Positions 42,675-52,076 of a DNA stretch of 64,000 nucleotides are shown one piece after another. Under the pieces are notes generated by a model. That model saw nothing but the letters and a program-made list of their open reading frames with translations, ran no database searches and had not been told where the DNA came from. This DNA comes from JASLMY01 sp965226475 (GTDB taxonomy: Bacteria > Pseudomonadota > Alphaproteobacteria > GCA-2731375). Position 1 is the first letter of the stretch, and each line of letters starts with the position of its first letter. The stretch is from positions 186,001 to 250,000 of the forward strand of contig CBDDDJ010000004.1 in the NCBI GenBank assembly GCA_965226475.1, given 5' to 3'. Position numbers and translations under genes: made by a program.

Positions 42675-43685
42675 TCAATACCGATCGAAGATCGCCTGAA
42701 GCTCGTCCGGCTCCCGCGTCTCGCGGAGCGCCAGCATGGCGAGCACGCGGGCCTTCTGCGGGTTGAGGTTGTCGGCGGCGACGATGCCGGCCTCGGCCAT
42801 GGAGGTCCGGCGCAGGACCCGGCCGCTGCCGACGCGGCTCGAATAGATCACCACGACGCCGGCCTCCAGCGCCGCCGTCACGGCGTCCATCTGGGTCGTG
42901 GCCGGGGTGCCGGGTGCGAGAGAGGCCAAAACGATCGCCTCGGCGCCAGCGGCGGCGAAGGCTTCGATCGCCGCGCCGTCGCCGCCCGCGTAGCTGTAGG
43001 CGATGTCGACCCGGGGCAGGCTATCGGCCCCGGTGACGTCGAAGGGCGTCTCGGTCGTATGCGGGCGGGCGGGGCGGCGGTAAACGGCGACGCGGCCGTC
43101 GCCGTCGGCATAGCCGAGCATGCCGAGGTCGGGGCTCTGAAAAGTCTCCAGCCGGAAGGTCGAGATCTTGCTCACCTCGCGCGCCGCCTGAATCTCGTCG
43201 TTCAGCAGCACCAGCACGCCCATGCCGCGCGCCTCGGCGCTGCCCGCGACCCGGATCGCGCCCAGCAAATTGGCGCCCGCGTCGGTACCGAGCGCCGTCG
43301 ACGGCCGCTGCGCGCCGACCAGCACCACGGGCACTTCGGTCTTCAAGGTCAGGTGGAGGAAATAGGCCGTCTCCTCCAGGGTCGAGGTGCCATGGGTGAC
43401 GACGATGCCGTCGGGCGCCTCCGCCGCGCCGGCCACCAGGTGGATACGGGCGACGAGGCCCAGCCAGTCCTCGGGCGTCACGCCCGAAGAGGAGAGCCGC
43501 AACTGGTCGATCAATTGCAGCTCGGCGGCGGCCTCGACCTCGGGGAAGCGGGCGAGGATTTCCGCCACCGTCTGCTGGTGGCCGAAATCCATGTATTCGA
43601 AAACGTCGAGCCCATCGCGCCCGGCGAAGGAGATCGTGCCGCCGGTGCCGATGAGGGCGATGCGGGGAAGAGGTGCTTTGGTCAT
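42675..43685 (-). CDS. Asparaginase/glutaminase family amidohydrolase
   Basis: 336 residues, no signal peptide. The first catalytic Thr lies in IALIGTGGTISFAGRDGL and the second motif in VVTHGTSTLEETAYFLHLT, with the Asp-Lys equivalent in VVLVGAQRPSTALGTDAGANL. The C-terminal half carries the second domain (GTPATTQMDAVTAALEAGVVVIYSSRVGSG). It hydrolyses L-asparagine or related amides to release ammonia. Close homologues are called type II-like cytoplasmic asparaginases. It lies alone on the minus strand. Confidence 0.92.
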   Translation of the reverse strand: MTKAPLPRIALIGTGGTISFAGRDGLDVFEYMDFGHQQTVAEILARFPEVEAAAELQLIDQLRLSSSGVTPEDWLGLVARIHLVAGAAEAPDGIVVTHGTSTLEETAYFLHLTLKTEVPVVLVGAQRPSTALGTDAGANLLGAIRVAGSAEARGMGVLVLLNDEIQAAREVSKISTFRLETFQSPDLGMLGYADGDGRVAVYRRPARPHTTETPFDVTGADSLPRVDIAYSYAGGDGAAIEAFAAAGAEAIVLASLAPGTPATTQMDAVTAALEAGVVVIYSSRVGSGRVLRRTSMAEAGIVAADNLNPQKARVLAMLALRETREPDELQAIFDRY

Positions 43686-44269
43686 GTCGAGACTCCTTGC
43701 AACGGCACGGGCTCGCGACGAACGGCATCGCGCTTTGCCGGCGGGGAGCGCCGGTTTCGACCCTTCATGCCATGGTGGGGCATCTCCCGGGCCGACGAGG
43801 CTGTCAAGGGTGGGCGAGCGGGCCTTGGTGTGCGGCGGCTTTTCCGCGTCGAAATTCTTTACCGTCCCGAATTTTCCGCACGCGACCGTCCTTCCCGATA
43901 CCGCCGGTCCCCGCCGTCGAACCCATGAGGGGGGTAAGGGGGAAGAGACGGAGGTTCGGAGTCACCGCGCTCCCTAGAATTTGTGATAAATATTAGAAAC
44001 TGTAAATATCGGCGCACAATATGAAATAGCCACCAAATACAAATATTAGAAACAACATTCCCAAAAACGCCTTTTTTGCAAAACGGATTTGCCGCCAACG
44101 CACCGCCACCGGCAGCTTCGTGATCTCGCGGAAGCGGAGGCTGGGGGAGCGTTTTGCCCGGCCCGCCAGGCGCGCCTCGCGGACCCGGGCAAGGCGGCCG
44201 GCATGGAATGAAGGGCGTGCCGCGGTCGCGTGAGTGAGAATCGGGGCACGGCCAAAGCCACGCGCCCCA
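43686..44269. other. Intergenic region with an AT-rich pocket
   Basis: About 580 bases without a supported gene. The segment 43975-44060 is strikingly AT-rich for this genome and holds two identical 13-base blocks, AAATATTAGAAAC, at 43988-44000 and 44041-44053. It may be a regulatory site, a bent-DNA region or a scar of foreign DNA. Confidence 0.5.
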
Positions 44270-45874
44270 TCAGTCGAATACCGTTTCCATGTAGTGCTCG
44301 CCGTCGACGATCGCCTCGATCACCGTCGGGCCGTCTGCGTCGAGCGCCTTCGCGAGCGCCGTCGCCAGGCCTTGGCCGTCGCGCACGCCCACCGCCGGCA
44401 CGCCGAAATAATGCTCCGGCGGGTCGCGATATTCCTCCTCCCGCACGTTGGAGCCGTAGATGCCGTACTGCCGCTGGGACTGCTTGATCTGGATCAGGCT
44501 CAGCCAGCGGTCGTCGAGGACCACGACCGGCAGGCTCAGGCCCAGCCGCTCGGCCGTCGCCAGCTCGCCGCAGGTCATCTGGAAGCAGCCGTCGCCCAGC
44601 ACGCAGACCACGGGCCGCGTCGGCTCCGCGATCTTGGCGGCGATGGCGGCCGGCAGGCCGAACCCCATGGAGGACCAGCCGTTGGTGATGAGGAAGCGGC
44701 GCGGCGCCGGGGCCGGCCACTGGCTGGCGATCTGATGGGTGTGCGCGCCGACGTCGAAGGCGAGGACGCCGTCCGCCGGCAGGACATCGCGCACCACGTC
44801 GATCGCCTCGTGCGGGGTGAAATTGGGGCTCGCCGGGCGGAGCGCGGTCTGGAATTCCTGGCGGTGGGCATCGAGCGCCGCCGCCTCCCACCGGGGCGCC
44901 GCGGCCGGCAGCCCCAGCAGCGCCTCGAACCCGGCCTCGAGCGCCCCCGTCACCTCGCCCGCGACGGTAACGCTGGAATCGACGTCGACCGGCTCGATAT
45001 CCACCTGCAGCAGCGGCACGGCGCCGAGCCAGGCCTCGTATTCCACCTCCACCGTGTCGTAGCCGAGGCCCACCATCAGGTCGGCGCCGGCGACGAGGCG
45101 GCGCTGCACCTGGCGGCGCGCCCGCTCGATACAGCCGAGGCCCAGGGGATGGGCATCGTCGATCAGCCCCTTGGCCATGGTGGTGGTGAGGAAGGGCAGG
45201 TTCAGATGCTCGACCACCCGGCGCAAGAGACCGGGGTCCGCCATGCGCATGGCGTTGGAACCGATGATGGCGAGTGGCCGGGCGGCGCCCGCCAGCAGCT
45301 CGCCCGCCCGCGCCACCTGGGCCGCCGGCGGGCCCGGTCGGCGGGCGACGTCGATCTTCTCGGGGATCTCGATCCGCTTGGCGGGCGCCAGCGAGACGTC
45401 CTCCGGCAAATCCAGGTGCACCGGGCCCTGGGGCTCGGTCAGCGCCAGCTCCAGCGCCCGGGTCACCGTTTCGGCGACGTTGTTGAAATCGAGCGGCAGG
45501 GTCGCCTTGGTGATCGGCTTGAAGAGCGCGTGATGGTCGATCAGCATCTGCAAACGGCGGCCGAGCTGGTTGGAGTTGAGCGTGCAGGTGATCGCGATCA
45601 TGGGCGAGCGGTCGAGGAAGGCATCGCCGACGCCGGTCGCCAGGTTGGTGGCGCCGGGACCGAGGGTGGCGAGGCAGAAGCCCGGCTTGCCCGTCTGCCG
45701 GCCCATGACGTCGGCGGCGAAGGCGGCCGAGCCCTCGTGCGCGGTCAGCACGTATTCTATCCCGCCGGTGCGCATGGCCTCGATCAGGGGCAGCACGTTG
45801 CCGCTGGGGATGCCGAAGCCGTGGCTGACGCCGGCGGCCTTCAGGATGCTGACGATCAGTTCGGCGTTGTTCAT
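44270..45874 (-). CDS. Thiamine pyrophosphate-dependent enzyme, acetolactate synthase-like
   Basis: 534 residues from the ATG giving MNNAELIVSILKAAGVSHGFGI. The N-terminal domain has the catalytic Glu in VLTAHEGSAAFAADVMGR and GFCLATLGPGATNLATGV. The middle domain binds FAD or is structural (ELLAGAARPLAIIGSNAM). The C-terminal ThDP domain has NGWSSMGFGLPAAIAAKI and VCVLGDGCFQMTCGELATAERL; where GDG-(x25)-NN is typical, the sequence reads VVLDDRWLSL, an Asp-Asp variant. It is related to the large subunit of acetolactate synthase and to benzoylformate decarboxylase-type enzymes. No small subunit is adjacent, so a catabolic lyase or decarboxylase is more likely than branched-chain synthesis. Confidence 0.88.
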   Translation of the reverse strand: MNNAELIVSILKAAGVSHGFGIPSGNVLPLIEAMRTGGIEYVLTAHEGSAAFAADVMGRQTGKPGFCLATLGPGATNLATGVGDAFLDRSPMIAITCTLNSNQLGRRLQMLIDHHALFKPITKATLPLDFNNVAETVTRALELALTEPQGPVHLDLPEDVSLAPAKRIEIPEKIDVARRPGPPAAQVARAGELLAGAARPLAIIGSNAMRMADPGLLRRVVEHLNLPFLTTTMAKGLIDDAHPLGLGCIERARRQVQRRLVAGADLMVGLGYDTVEVEYEAWLGAVPLLQVDIEPVDVDSSVTVAGEVTGALEAGFEALLGLPAAAPRWEAAALDAHRQEFQTALRPASPNFTPHEAIDVVRDVLPADGVLAFDVGAHTHQIASQWPAPAPRRFLITNGWSSMGFGLPAAIAAKIAEPTRPVVCVLGDGCFQMTCGELATAERLGLSLPVVVLDDRWLSLIQIKQSQRQYGIYGSNVREEEYRDPPEHYFGVPAVGVRDGQGLATALAKALDADGPTVIEAIVDGEHYMETVFD

Positions 45875-45981
45875 GGCGCCTCGTTTCCTTCCAGGCTCCG
45901 TCGTCGGGCTCCGGGCGGCGGGCGGTGACGTCTGTTCCGGCACCCGACCTCTCTGCTACCCTTTGCGCCGACGCCTTGCAA

Positions 45982-46791
45982 ATGATTGGGGGCGGCTCCG
46001 GGGAGAAAAAACAGGGCGAAAGCAGAACCGTGGTCGTCACCGGCGGGGCCAGCGGGATCGGCCGGGCGACGGCCAAGCGCTTCGGGCGGGCGGGCGATGA
46101 GGTCGTCGTCGCCGACATCAACCCGGAGACGGCCGCCAAGGTCGTCGGCGAGATCCAGGCGGCGGGCGGCGAGGCCCGCTTTCACGCCGTCGACGTCGCC
46201 GAGGAAGCCTCGGTCGCGGCGCTGGCCGAGGCGGCCTCGGGGGCGACGGTGCTGGTGAACTCCGCCGGCCTGCTCCAGAACATCTCCGAAATCGAAAGCC
46301 TGGACATGGAAGAGCACGACCGGCTCTGGGCGGTGAACTATCGGGGCACGCTGTTGGCGGCGCGCGCCTTCGCCCGCGCGATGGCGGCCGCGGGCGGTGG
46401 CGGCAACATCGTCAACATCTCCTCGACCTCCGCCGTCGCCGCCTTTCCGCTGCATTCCTACGGGCCCGGCAAGGCGGCGATCGACCGGCTGACGGCGATT
46501 CTCGCTTCCGACCTCGGGCCGAAGGGGATCCGGGTCAACGCGGTGATGCCGGGCTATGTGCTGACCGAGCAGATGAAGGCTCGCATCGCCTCCGGCCACC
46601 GCGATGCCACCATGATGGAACGCCAATCGTCGCTCGGCCGCATGGTCGAACCGGCGGAGATCGCCGACGCGATCCATTTCCTCTGCTCCGACGCCGCACG
46701 CGTCATCACCGGCATCAGCCTGCCGGTCGACGCCGGCTGGCTCGCCCACGTCACCTACCGCCAGCACCCGGGGTTTTCCGGCACGAATTGA
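45982..46791 (+). CDS. Short-chain dehydrogenase/reductase
   Basis: 269 residues from the ATG giving MIGGGSGEKKQGESRTVVV; an upstream in-frame ATG at 45925 adds poorly conserved residues. Cofactor motif TGGASGIGRATAKRFG, VVVADINPE (Asp, NAD preference), NSAGLLQ, Ser in ISSTSAVAAF and YGPGK, C-terminal ITGISLPVDAGWLAHV. It is divergently transcribed from the ThDP enzyme, with the starts about 110 bases apart, so the two may share a control region. The substrate is not predictable. Confidence 0.88.
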   Translation: MIGGGSGEKKQGESRTVVVTGGASGIGRATAKRFGRAGDEVVVADINPETAAKVVGEIQAAGGEARFHAVDVAEEASVAALAEAASGATVLVNSAGLLQNISEIESLDMEEHDRLWAVNYRGTLLAARAFARAMAAAGGGGNIVNISSTSAVAAFPLHSYGPGKAAIDRLTAILASDLGPKGIRVNAVMPGYVLTEQMKARIASGHRDATMMERQSSLGRMVEPAEIADAIHFLCSDAARVITGISLPVDAGWLAHVTYRQHPGFSGTN

Positions 46792-46902
46792 GCACGGCCA
46801 TGGCGCCGCCGCCCGGCCCCTTGATGTGGATCAATTACCCCTCGTTGCAATATGGATAGCGTCGTCTCGATCCCCCGGACGGGACATAGGGAGGAAGGGC
46901 CG

Positions 46903-47514
46903 ATGCGGTCGAGCATGGTGATTTTCACGGCCCTGGCGGCCGTTGCGTTCGCCACCGTCGCGTACCGGGGAACCGCCGTCGGGCATGGCTCGGAGCGGAA
47001 ACCGCCGGAGGCCTCGGGCGGGCACCACGCGGGCGGCCATGGCATGCCGCGCGACATGAAGGAAATTCGGGACATGCACCGCGATCATGACCATGGTCAT
47101 GACTTCGAGGCCATGGAACGGATGTCGCGCGCGCAACGCGACCGCATGATGGCGTTCATGCATGATATCGGCATCGCCATGCCGCCCATGGACTCGAAAC
47201 GGGGACGGCGCCTCTTCCTGCAAAAAGGATGTATCGCCTGCCATTCGATAAACGGCGTGGGAGGCGACATTGGCCCGGCCCTCGACGCCAAGGACATGCC
47301 GCGCCCCATGAATGCATTCGAATTCGCCGCCCGCATGTGGCGCGGCGCGCGGTCCATGACCGCCCTGCAGGAAGATCTATTCGGCGAAATCATCGCCATC
47401 GACGGCCAAGATCTCGCCGACCTCGTCGCTTTCGCCCATGACGAGGCCGAGCAACGCCGGTTGACGGCAAGCCAGATCCCGAAGCGTTATCGCGGGATTA
47501 TCGACGGGGATTGA
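46903..47514 (+). CDS. Class I-type c-type cytochrome with His/Met-rich N-terminus
   Basis: 203 residues from the ATG following AGGGAGGAAGGG. A signal/anchor segment (VIFTALAAVAFATVAYRG) leads to the periplasm. The heme-binding CxxCH is CIACHSINGVGGDIGPALDA near residue 107; a Met for the sixth ligand is likely in the RPMNAFEFAARMW stretch. Residues ~35-80 are extremely rich in His and Met (GGHHAGGHGM, HRDHDHGHDFEAMERM), which may bind metal. An electron-transfer or metal-sensing role is inferred. It lies on the plus strand between two SDR genes. Confidence 0.8.
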   Translation: MRSSMVIFTALAAVAFATVAYRGTAVGHGSERKPPEASGGHHAGGHGMPRDMKEIRDMHRDHDHGHDFEAMERMSRAQRDRMMAFMHDIGIAMPPMDSKRGRRLFLQKGCIACHSINGVGGDIGPALDAKDMPRPMNAFEFAARMWRGARSMTALQEDLFGEIIAIDGQDLADLVAFAHDEAEQRRLTASQIPKRYRGIIDGD

Positions 47515-47531
47515 TCAAGGCCGTCCGGGGA

Positions 47532-48371
47532 TCAACCCTCCTCGTCCATCGCCTCCTTCAGCATGCGGGCACGCTCGGAACTGGGCTCCCACTTGGTGCC
47601 GGCGGTGACGCCGCCGTCGACGACGAGGGCGTGTCCGGTGACGAAGCCGGCCTTGCCGCTGGCGAGCCAGAGCACCGCCTCGGCGATGTCCTCCGGCCTG
47701 CCGGCCCGCTTTATCGGTTGCAGGTCCTCGAACAAAGGCGCGATTTTCTCGACTGTTCCTTGCGCCATCTGACTCGGCATGCCCAGCGATCGCGCGAAGA
47801 TCGGCGTGGCGATGAAGCCCGGGCAGACGCAGTTGACGCGGATGCCGTGGGGGCCGAGTTCGACGGCGACCGACTTCGTCATGTGGATCACGCCCGCCTT
47901 GGCGACGTTGTAGACATGGGGCGCCGAAATTCCGGTGGAGATGCCGGCGATGGAGGCGGTCGAGACGATCGCGCCGCCGCCTCCCACTTTCATCGCCTTC
48001 GCCGCGTGCTTCATGCCGAAATAGACGCCCTTCAGCAGCACGTTCATGGTGTGGTCCCAGCCGTCGGCCGGGATCTCCTCGATGCGGCCGGTGACGCCGC
48101 TGAAGCCGGCGTTGTTGTAGATGACGTCGAGGCCGCCGAAGGTTTCGACGGCGTGGGCCACCATGGCCTCGACCTGGGCCTCGTCGCCGACATCCGCGTG
48201 GACGTAGCTCGCGCCCCCGCCGAGGTCGTGCGCCAGTTGCCGGCCCATCTCGTCCTCGATATCGGCGAGGACGAGGCGCGCGCCCTCCTCGGCGAACCGT
48301 CGGGCCGTGGCCCGGCCGATGCCGCTGGCGGCTCCGGTGACCAAGGCGGCCTTGCCCTCCAAATCGGCCAT
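47532..48371 (-). CDS. Short-chain dehydrogenase/reductase
   Basis: 279 residues. TGAASGIGRATARRFAEEG binds NAD(P), VLADIEDE ends strand 2 with Asp (NAD), NNAGFSG, Ser in VSTASIAGI and the catalytic pair in HVYNVAKAGV, then GHALVVDGGVTAG. A standard classical SDR with an extended C-terminus. It ends 18 bases from the cytochrome gene on the opposite strand, and is divergent from the amidase gene at 48.4 kb. The substrate is unknown. Confidence 0.9.
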   Translation of the reverse strand: MADLEGKAALVTGAASGIGRATARRFAEEGARLVLADIEDEMGRQLAHDLGGGASYVHADVGDEAQVEAMVAHAVETFGGLDVIYNNAGFSGVTGRIEEIPADGWDHTMNVLLKGVYFGMKHAAKAMKVGGGGAIVSTASIAGISTGISAPHVYNVAKAGVIHMTKSVAVELGPHGIRVNCVCPGFIATPIFARSLGMPSQMAQGTVEKIAPLFEDLQPIKRAGRPEDIAEAVLWLASGKAGFVTGHALVVDGGVTAGTKWEPSSERARMLKEAMDEEG

Positions 48372-48442
48372 GTCCGGCCCTCCCTTTCGTTGTCCAAGGA
48401 GTCCATGATATCCGGCGACGACGATGAACGGGAGGGGCAGGC

Positions 48443-49939
48443 ATGACGGGGTGCTGGCGCGAGGCCTCGATTCAGGAGCTGGGCGCGGCGCTCGAGGCCG
48501 GCGCGGTGACGTCGCGGGCGTTGGTCCAGGCGTATACGGCGGCGATCGAGGCCGAGGACGGCGATTTCAACGCCGTCGCCTTCCTGAACCCGGTGGCGGA
48601 GGAAATCGCGGCCGGGCTCGACCGGGAACGGGCGGAGGGCCGGACGCGCGGCCCGCTCCACGGAATTCCCGTTCTCGTCAAGGACAATCTCGACACGGGC
48701 GACGAGATGATGACCAGCGCCGGATCGCTGGCGCTGGAGGGCTCGATCGCGCCCCGGGACGCCCATGTCGTGCAACGCCTCCGCGAGGCCGGCGCCATAC
48801 TGCTGGGCAAGACCAACTTGAGCGAATGGGCCAACTTCCGCTCGACCCGCTCTTGCAGCGGCTGGTCGAGCCGGGGCGGCCAGGTCCGCAACGCCCACGC
48901 GACCGACCGGACGCCTGGCGGCTCCAGCTCGGGCTCCGGCGTTGCCGCGGCGCGCGGCTTCTGCGCCGGCGCCATCGGGACCGAAACCGATGGCTCCGTG
49001 GTCATCCCCGCCGCCATGAACGGCATCGTCGGTATCAAGCCGACCGTCGGCCTCGTCGGCCGGACGGGCATCATTCCGATCGCCGCCAGTCAGGACACCG
49101 CCGGCCCCATGGCGCGCACCGTCGCCGACGCGGCGGCGATCCTGAACGCCATCGCCGGCGGCGACCCGGCGGACCCGGCGACGGCCGAGGCCGGGCGGCG
49201 GCGCGCGGCCGACTACACGGCCTTCCTCGATTCGGGGGCGCTCGAGGGTGCCCGGATCGGCGTCGTCAGGAACCACGCCGGATTTCACGAAGCGGTCGAT
49301 TCCGTGTTCGAGTCCGCGCTCGTGGCACTCGGCCAGGCCGGCGCCACGCTGATCGACGACGTGAATCTGGTGCCGCGCGACGAGATCCGCCCGCACGAAC
49401 TGATCGTCATGACGACGGAGTTCAAGGCCGGGCTGAACGACTATCTGGCGCGCCTCGGCCCGGACACCCCCGTCCGCACGCTCGGCGAGCTGATCGCGTT
49501 CAACGACGCGAACGCGAAGCGGACCATGCCGTACTTCGGCCAGGAGCTTCTGCTCCGCGCGGAAGAGACGGGCGGCCTCGACGACCCGGCCTATTTGGAA
49601 GCCCTGGCGACATGCCGCCGCCTCACGCGCGAGGACGGCATCGACGCGGCCTTGGCGGCGAACGATCTCCAGGCGCTCGTCGCGCCGACGACCGGTGCCC
49701 CCTGGGCGATCGACTGGGTGAACGGCGACAACCGATTGGGCGGCAGTTCGACGCCGGCGGCCGTCTCCGGCTACGCGAATATCACCGTGCCGATGGGTGC
49801 CGTCAGCGGCCTGCCGGTCGGGCTGTCGTTCTTCGCCGGGCCATGGTCAGAAGGGCGACTGATCGCGCTGGCGCATGCCTTCGAGGGCATCGTCGACGCC
49901 CGGATCACGCCTGGGCCCGCCAAGACCTTCCTGCCCTGA
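48443..49939 (+). CDS. Amidase signature family hydrolase
   Basis: 498 residues, no signal peptide. The amidase-signature triad is visible: Lys in GIPVLVKDNLDTG, cis-Ser in the RTPGGSSSGSGVAAARG cluster, and the acyl-Ser in IGTETDGSVVIPAAMNGIVGIKPTVGL. The C-terminal ITVPMGAVSGLPVGLSFFAG is typical. Members cleave linear amides; substrate range cannot be inferred. It lies head-to-head with an SDR and tail-to-tail with the CoA-transferase gene. Confidence 0.9.
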   Translation: MTGCWREASIQELGAALEAGAVTSRALVQAYTAAIEAEDGDFNAVAFLNPVAEEIAAGLDRERAEGRTRGPLHGIPVLVKDNLDTGDEMMTSAGSLALEGSIAPRDAHVVQRLREAGAILLGKTNLSEWANFRSTRSCSGWSSRGGQVRNAHATDRTPGGSSSGSGVAAARGFCAGAIGTETDGSVVIPAAMNGIVGIKPTVGLVGRTGIIPIAASQDTAGPMARTVADAAAILNAIAGGDPADPATAEAGRRRAADYTAFLDSGALEGARIGVVRNHAGFHEAVDSVFESALVALGQAGATLIDDVNLVPRDEIRPHELIVMTTEFKAGLNDYLARLGPDTPVRTLGELIAFNDANAKRTMPYFGQELLLRAEETGGLDDPAYLEALATCRRLTREDGIDAALAANDLQALVAPTTGAPWAIDWVNGDNRLGGSSTPAAVSGYANITVPMGAVSGLPVGLSFFAGPWSEGRLIALAHAFEGIVDARITPGPAKTFLP

Positions 49940-49948
49940 CGATCGCTC

Positions 49949-52066
49949 CTACTCGGCCGCCGCCTGAAGCCCGAGCGCGCGGCGGAGTTCGGCGTCGAGC
50001 GGGCGGGCCTCGCCGATCGGCGGCAGGACGCGGGGCGGCGTCAGGCTCAAGCGCATCGGCGAGCCGAGGGAAGGCCATTTCCGGCCCCCGGCGTTGTTCG
50101 TCATCGGCAGCAGCTCGCGGGCCGCGACCAGGGGGTGCTCCGCGGCCGCCCGGATGCCGATGATCGCCTCGGCGCGAAAGCCGGCGGCGCGAAGCGCGGC
50201 GACGGCCGCCTCGGCGGGAAGCGCCGCGACCTCCGGCGGCGTGTCGTCGCCCTCGGCGTAGACGTGGCCTTGGGCACAGGCGAGGACGTGGCGCGCCGGC
50301 ATGGCCAAGTCGCCCGGATTCCAGGCCGTCCGCGTCATCCCGAGCGCGATGTCCTGCATGGCGATATCGACCACTTGGCCCCGGCCCGTGGCCTCGCGCT
50401 GTTCGAGCGCGGCCAGCAGGGCGACCAGGCCGAGCTGGCCCCCGGCGATGTCGCCCATGGAGACGCCCGACTTCAACGGCGTCTCGCCATCGCGGGTCAA
50501 ATCCATGAAGCCCGACATCGACTGCACGATGGTGTCGACGGCGGGGCGGCCGGGATAGGCGCTCATCGCGCCGAAGCCGGAGATGGCGCAGTAGATCAAC
50601 CGCGGATTGATGCGTTTCAGCGCGCCCGCATCGAAGCCGAGCTTGGCCAGCGCGCCCGGCTTCAAATTCTCCAACAGGATGTCGGCGCCGGCCAGCAGCA
50701 GGCGGAAATCCCCGGCTCCCGCCTCGGTGTTGATGTCGAGGGCGAGTGCCGTCTTGCCGCTGTTGGAGAAGGCGAAATAGTAGCTGAGCCCGTCCTGGTG
50801 CGGCGCCCAGGTGCGCCCCGGATCGCCGCCCGTCGGCTCGATCTTCAGCACTTCGGCGCCGAGCGCGGCCAGATGGCGGCCGGCGAGCGGCGCCGTGGTG
50901 TACTGGCCGATCTCCAGCACGCGCAAGCCGGTGAGCGGCAGCTCGGGCGTGGTGCCGGTCGACGACAACCCGGCGACGGGCCGGGCCAGGAGTTCGGCGA
51001 CGCGCGCCCGCGCCTCGTCCGGCGCCGGCACGGCCTCGGCGGCGGCGGGCGTCCAGCCGCTCGCGCGCAGCATCGGTCCCGGGACCCGGACCTCGCCGCC
51101 CGAGTGCGGGTCGCTCAAATGACGGACCATTTGCCGGTGGCGGATGTTCGCCTCGTTCTCGATCTCGTCCATGGTGACGATGGGGCCGCCCGGGATGCTC
51201 GCCGTCTTCAGCGCCGCCAGGCATTCGGCGATGTCGATCGATCCCATCCATTTCCCGATGCGGGCATCCAGTCGGTCCCGGTTGGCGACGCGGCTCGGCA
51301 CGTCCTCGAAGCCCGGCTCGTCGATCAGTTCTGGCGCCCCCATCGCCGGGCAGAGCCGCAACCATTGCGCCTGGCTGGGACAGCACATGAGGATCCAGCC
51401 GTCGGCGCATTCATAGGCGTTCCAGGGCGCGGTCAGCGAATGGGCGTTGCCGATGCGGGTGATGTCCTCGCCGCCGAAATAGGCCGGCAGGAAGGTCGGC
51501 AGCGCGTTGATCGCGACGTCGAAGAGCGCGACTTCGATGTCTTGCGCCCGGCCGTCGCGCCGGCGCACGCGCAGGGCCGAAAGCACCGCCGCCACGGCAT
51601 AGAGCCCGGCGGAGAACTCCAGCGCCGGCGCGCCCATCGGCACCGGCGGGCCGTCGGCGAGCCCCGTGGTTTCGAGGATTCCGCTCATCGCCTGGATTTC
51701 GCCGTCGCCGGCCCCGCCCGCTTGGCCGTCGGCGCCGAGCGCGGTGAGGTCGAGGCGGATCGTGCCGTCTCCCGCCACCGCCAAGTCCGCCAGGGGGCCG
51801 CCATCGTCGCTCGAGGCGAGGACGACGTCGGCGTGCCGCAGCAACGACTCGAGCATCTCGCCGTCAATTTCCGGGTCGACCAGGAGGCTGCGCTTGGCGG
51901 CCGCGAAGCTCGCCCGGTGGCGCCACTTGTGGCCGGCGTCCGCCGGCGTCTCCACCAGCACCACCTCGGCGCCGAGTTCCCCCAGCAAGCAGCCGGCGCC
52001 GCCGATGCCGATCCGCCCGCCCAATTCGACGACCAGCAGGCCCTCCAGGGGACGCTTGCCCATCAT
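49949..52066 (-). CDS. Double-domain CaiB/BaiF family III CoA-transferase
   Basis: 705 residues, about twice the family length, made of two tandem CaiB domains. The first begins LEGLLVVELGGRIGIGGAGCLLGELGAEVV and has APWNAYECADGWILMCC; the second begins LTGLRVLEIGQYTTAPLAGRHLAALGAEVLKIE and has NLKPGALAKLGFDAGALKRINPRLIYCAISGFG with PAVDTIVQSMSG, which carries the catalytic Asp. The first domain lacks an evident matching Asp. Related double-domain proteins act as formyl/acyl-CoA transferases in acid activation. It lies directly upstream of, and overlaps promoter territory with, an acyl-CoA dehydrogenase gene in the same direction (stop-start gap of ten bases), so CoA is moved onto an acid that the dehydrogenase then oxidises. 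Confidence 0.9.
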   Translation of the reverse strand: MMGKRPLEGLLVVELGGRIGIGGAGCLLGELGAEVVLVETPADAGHKWRHRASFAAAKRSLLVDPEIDGEMLESLLRHADVVLASSDDGGPLADLAVAGDGTIRLDLTALGADGQAGGAGDGEIQAMSGILETTGLADGPPVPMGAPALEFSAGLYAVAAVLSALRVRRRDGRAQDIEVALFDVAINALPTFLPAYFGGEDITRIGNAHSLTAPWNAYECADGWILMCCPSQAQWLRLCPAMGAPELIDEPGFEDVPSRVANRDRLDARIGKWMGSIDIAECLAALKTASIPGGPIVTMDEIENEANIRHRQMVRHLSDPHSGGEVRVPGPMLRASGWTPAAAEAVPAPDEARARVAELLARPVAGLSSTGTTPELPLTGLRVLEIGQYTTAPLAGRHLAALGAEVLKIEPTGGDPGRTWAPHQDGLSYYFAFSNSGKTALALDINTEAGAGDFRLLLAGADILLENLKPGALAKLGFDAGALKRINPRLIYCAISGFGAMSAYPGRPAVDTIVQSMSGFMDLTRDGETPLKSGVSMGDIAGGQLGLVALLAALEQREATGRGQVVDIAMQDIALGMTRTAWNPGDLAMPARHVLACAQGHVYAEGDDTPPEVAALPAEAAVAALRAAGFRAEAIIGIRAAAEHPLVAARELLPMTNNAGGRKWPSLGSPMRLSLTPPRVLPPIGEARPLDAELRRALGLQAAAE

Positions 52067-52076
52067 CCTCTCCCCC

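Noticed and set aside
44046..46139. 697-codon minus-strand open frame over the ThDP enzyme
   Set aside because: It is out of frame with the conserved enzyme at 44270-45874 and is dominated by Arg/Ala/Gly/Pro.
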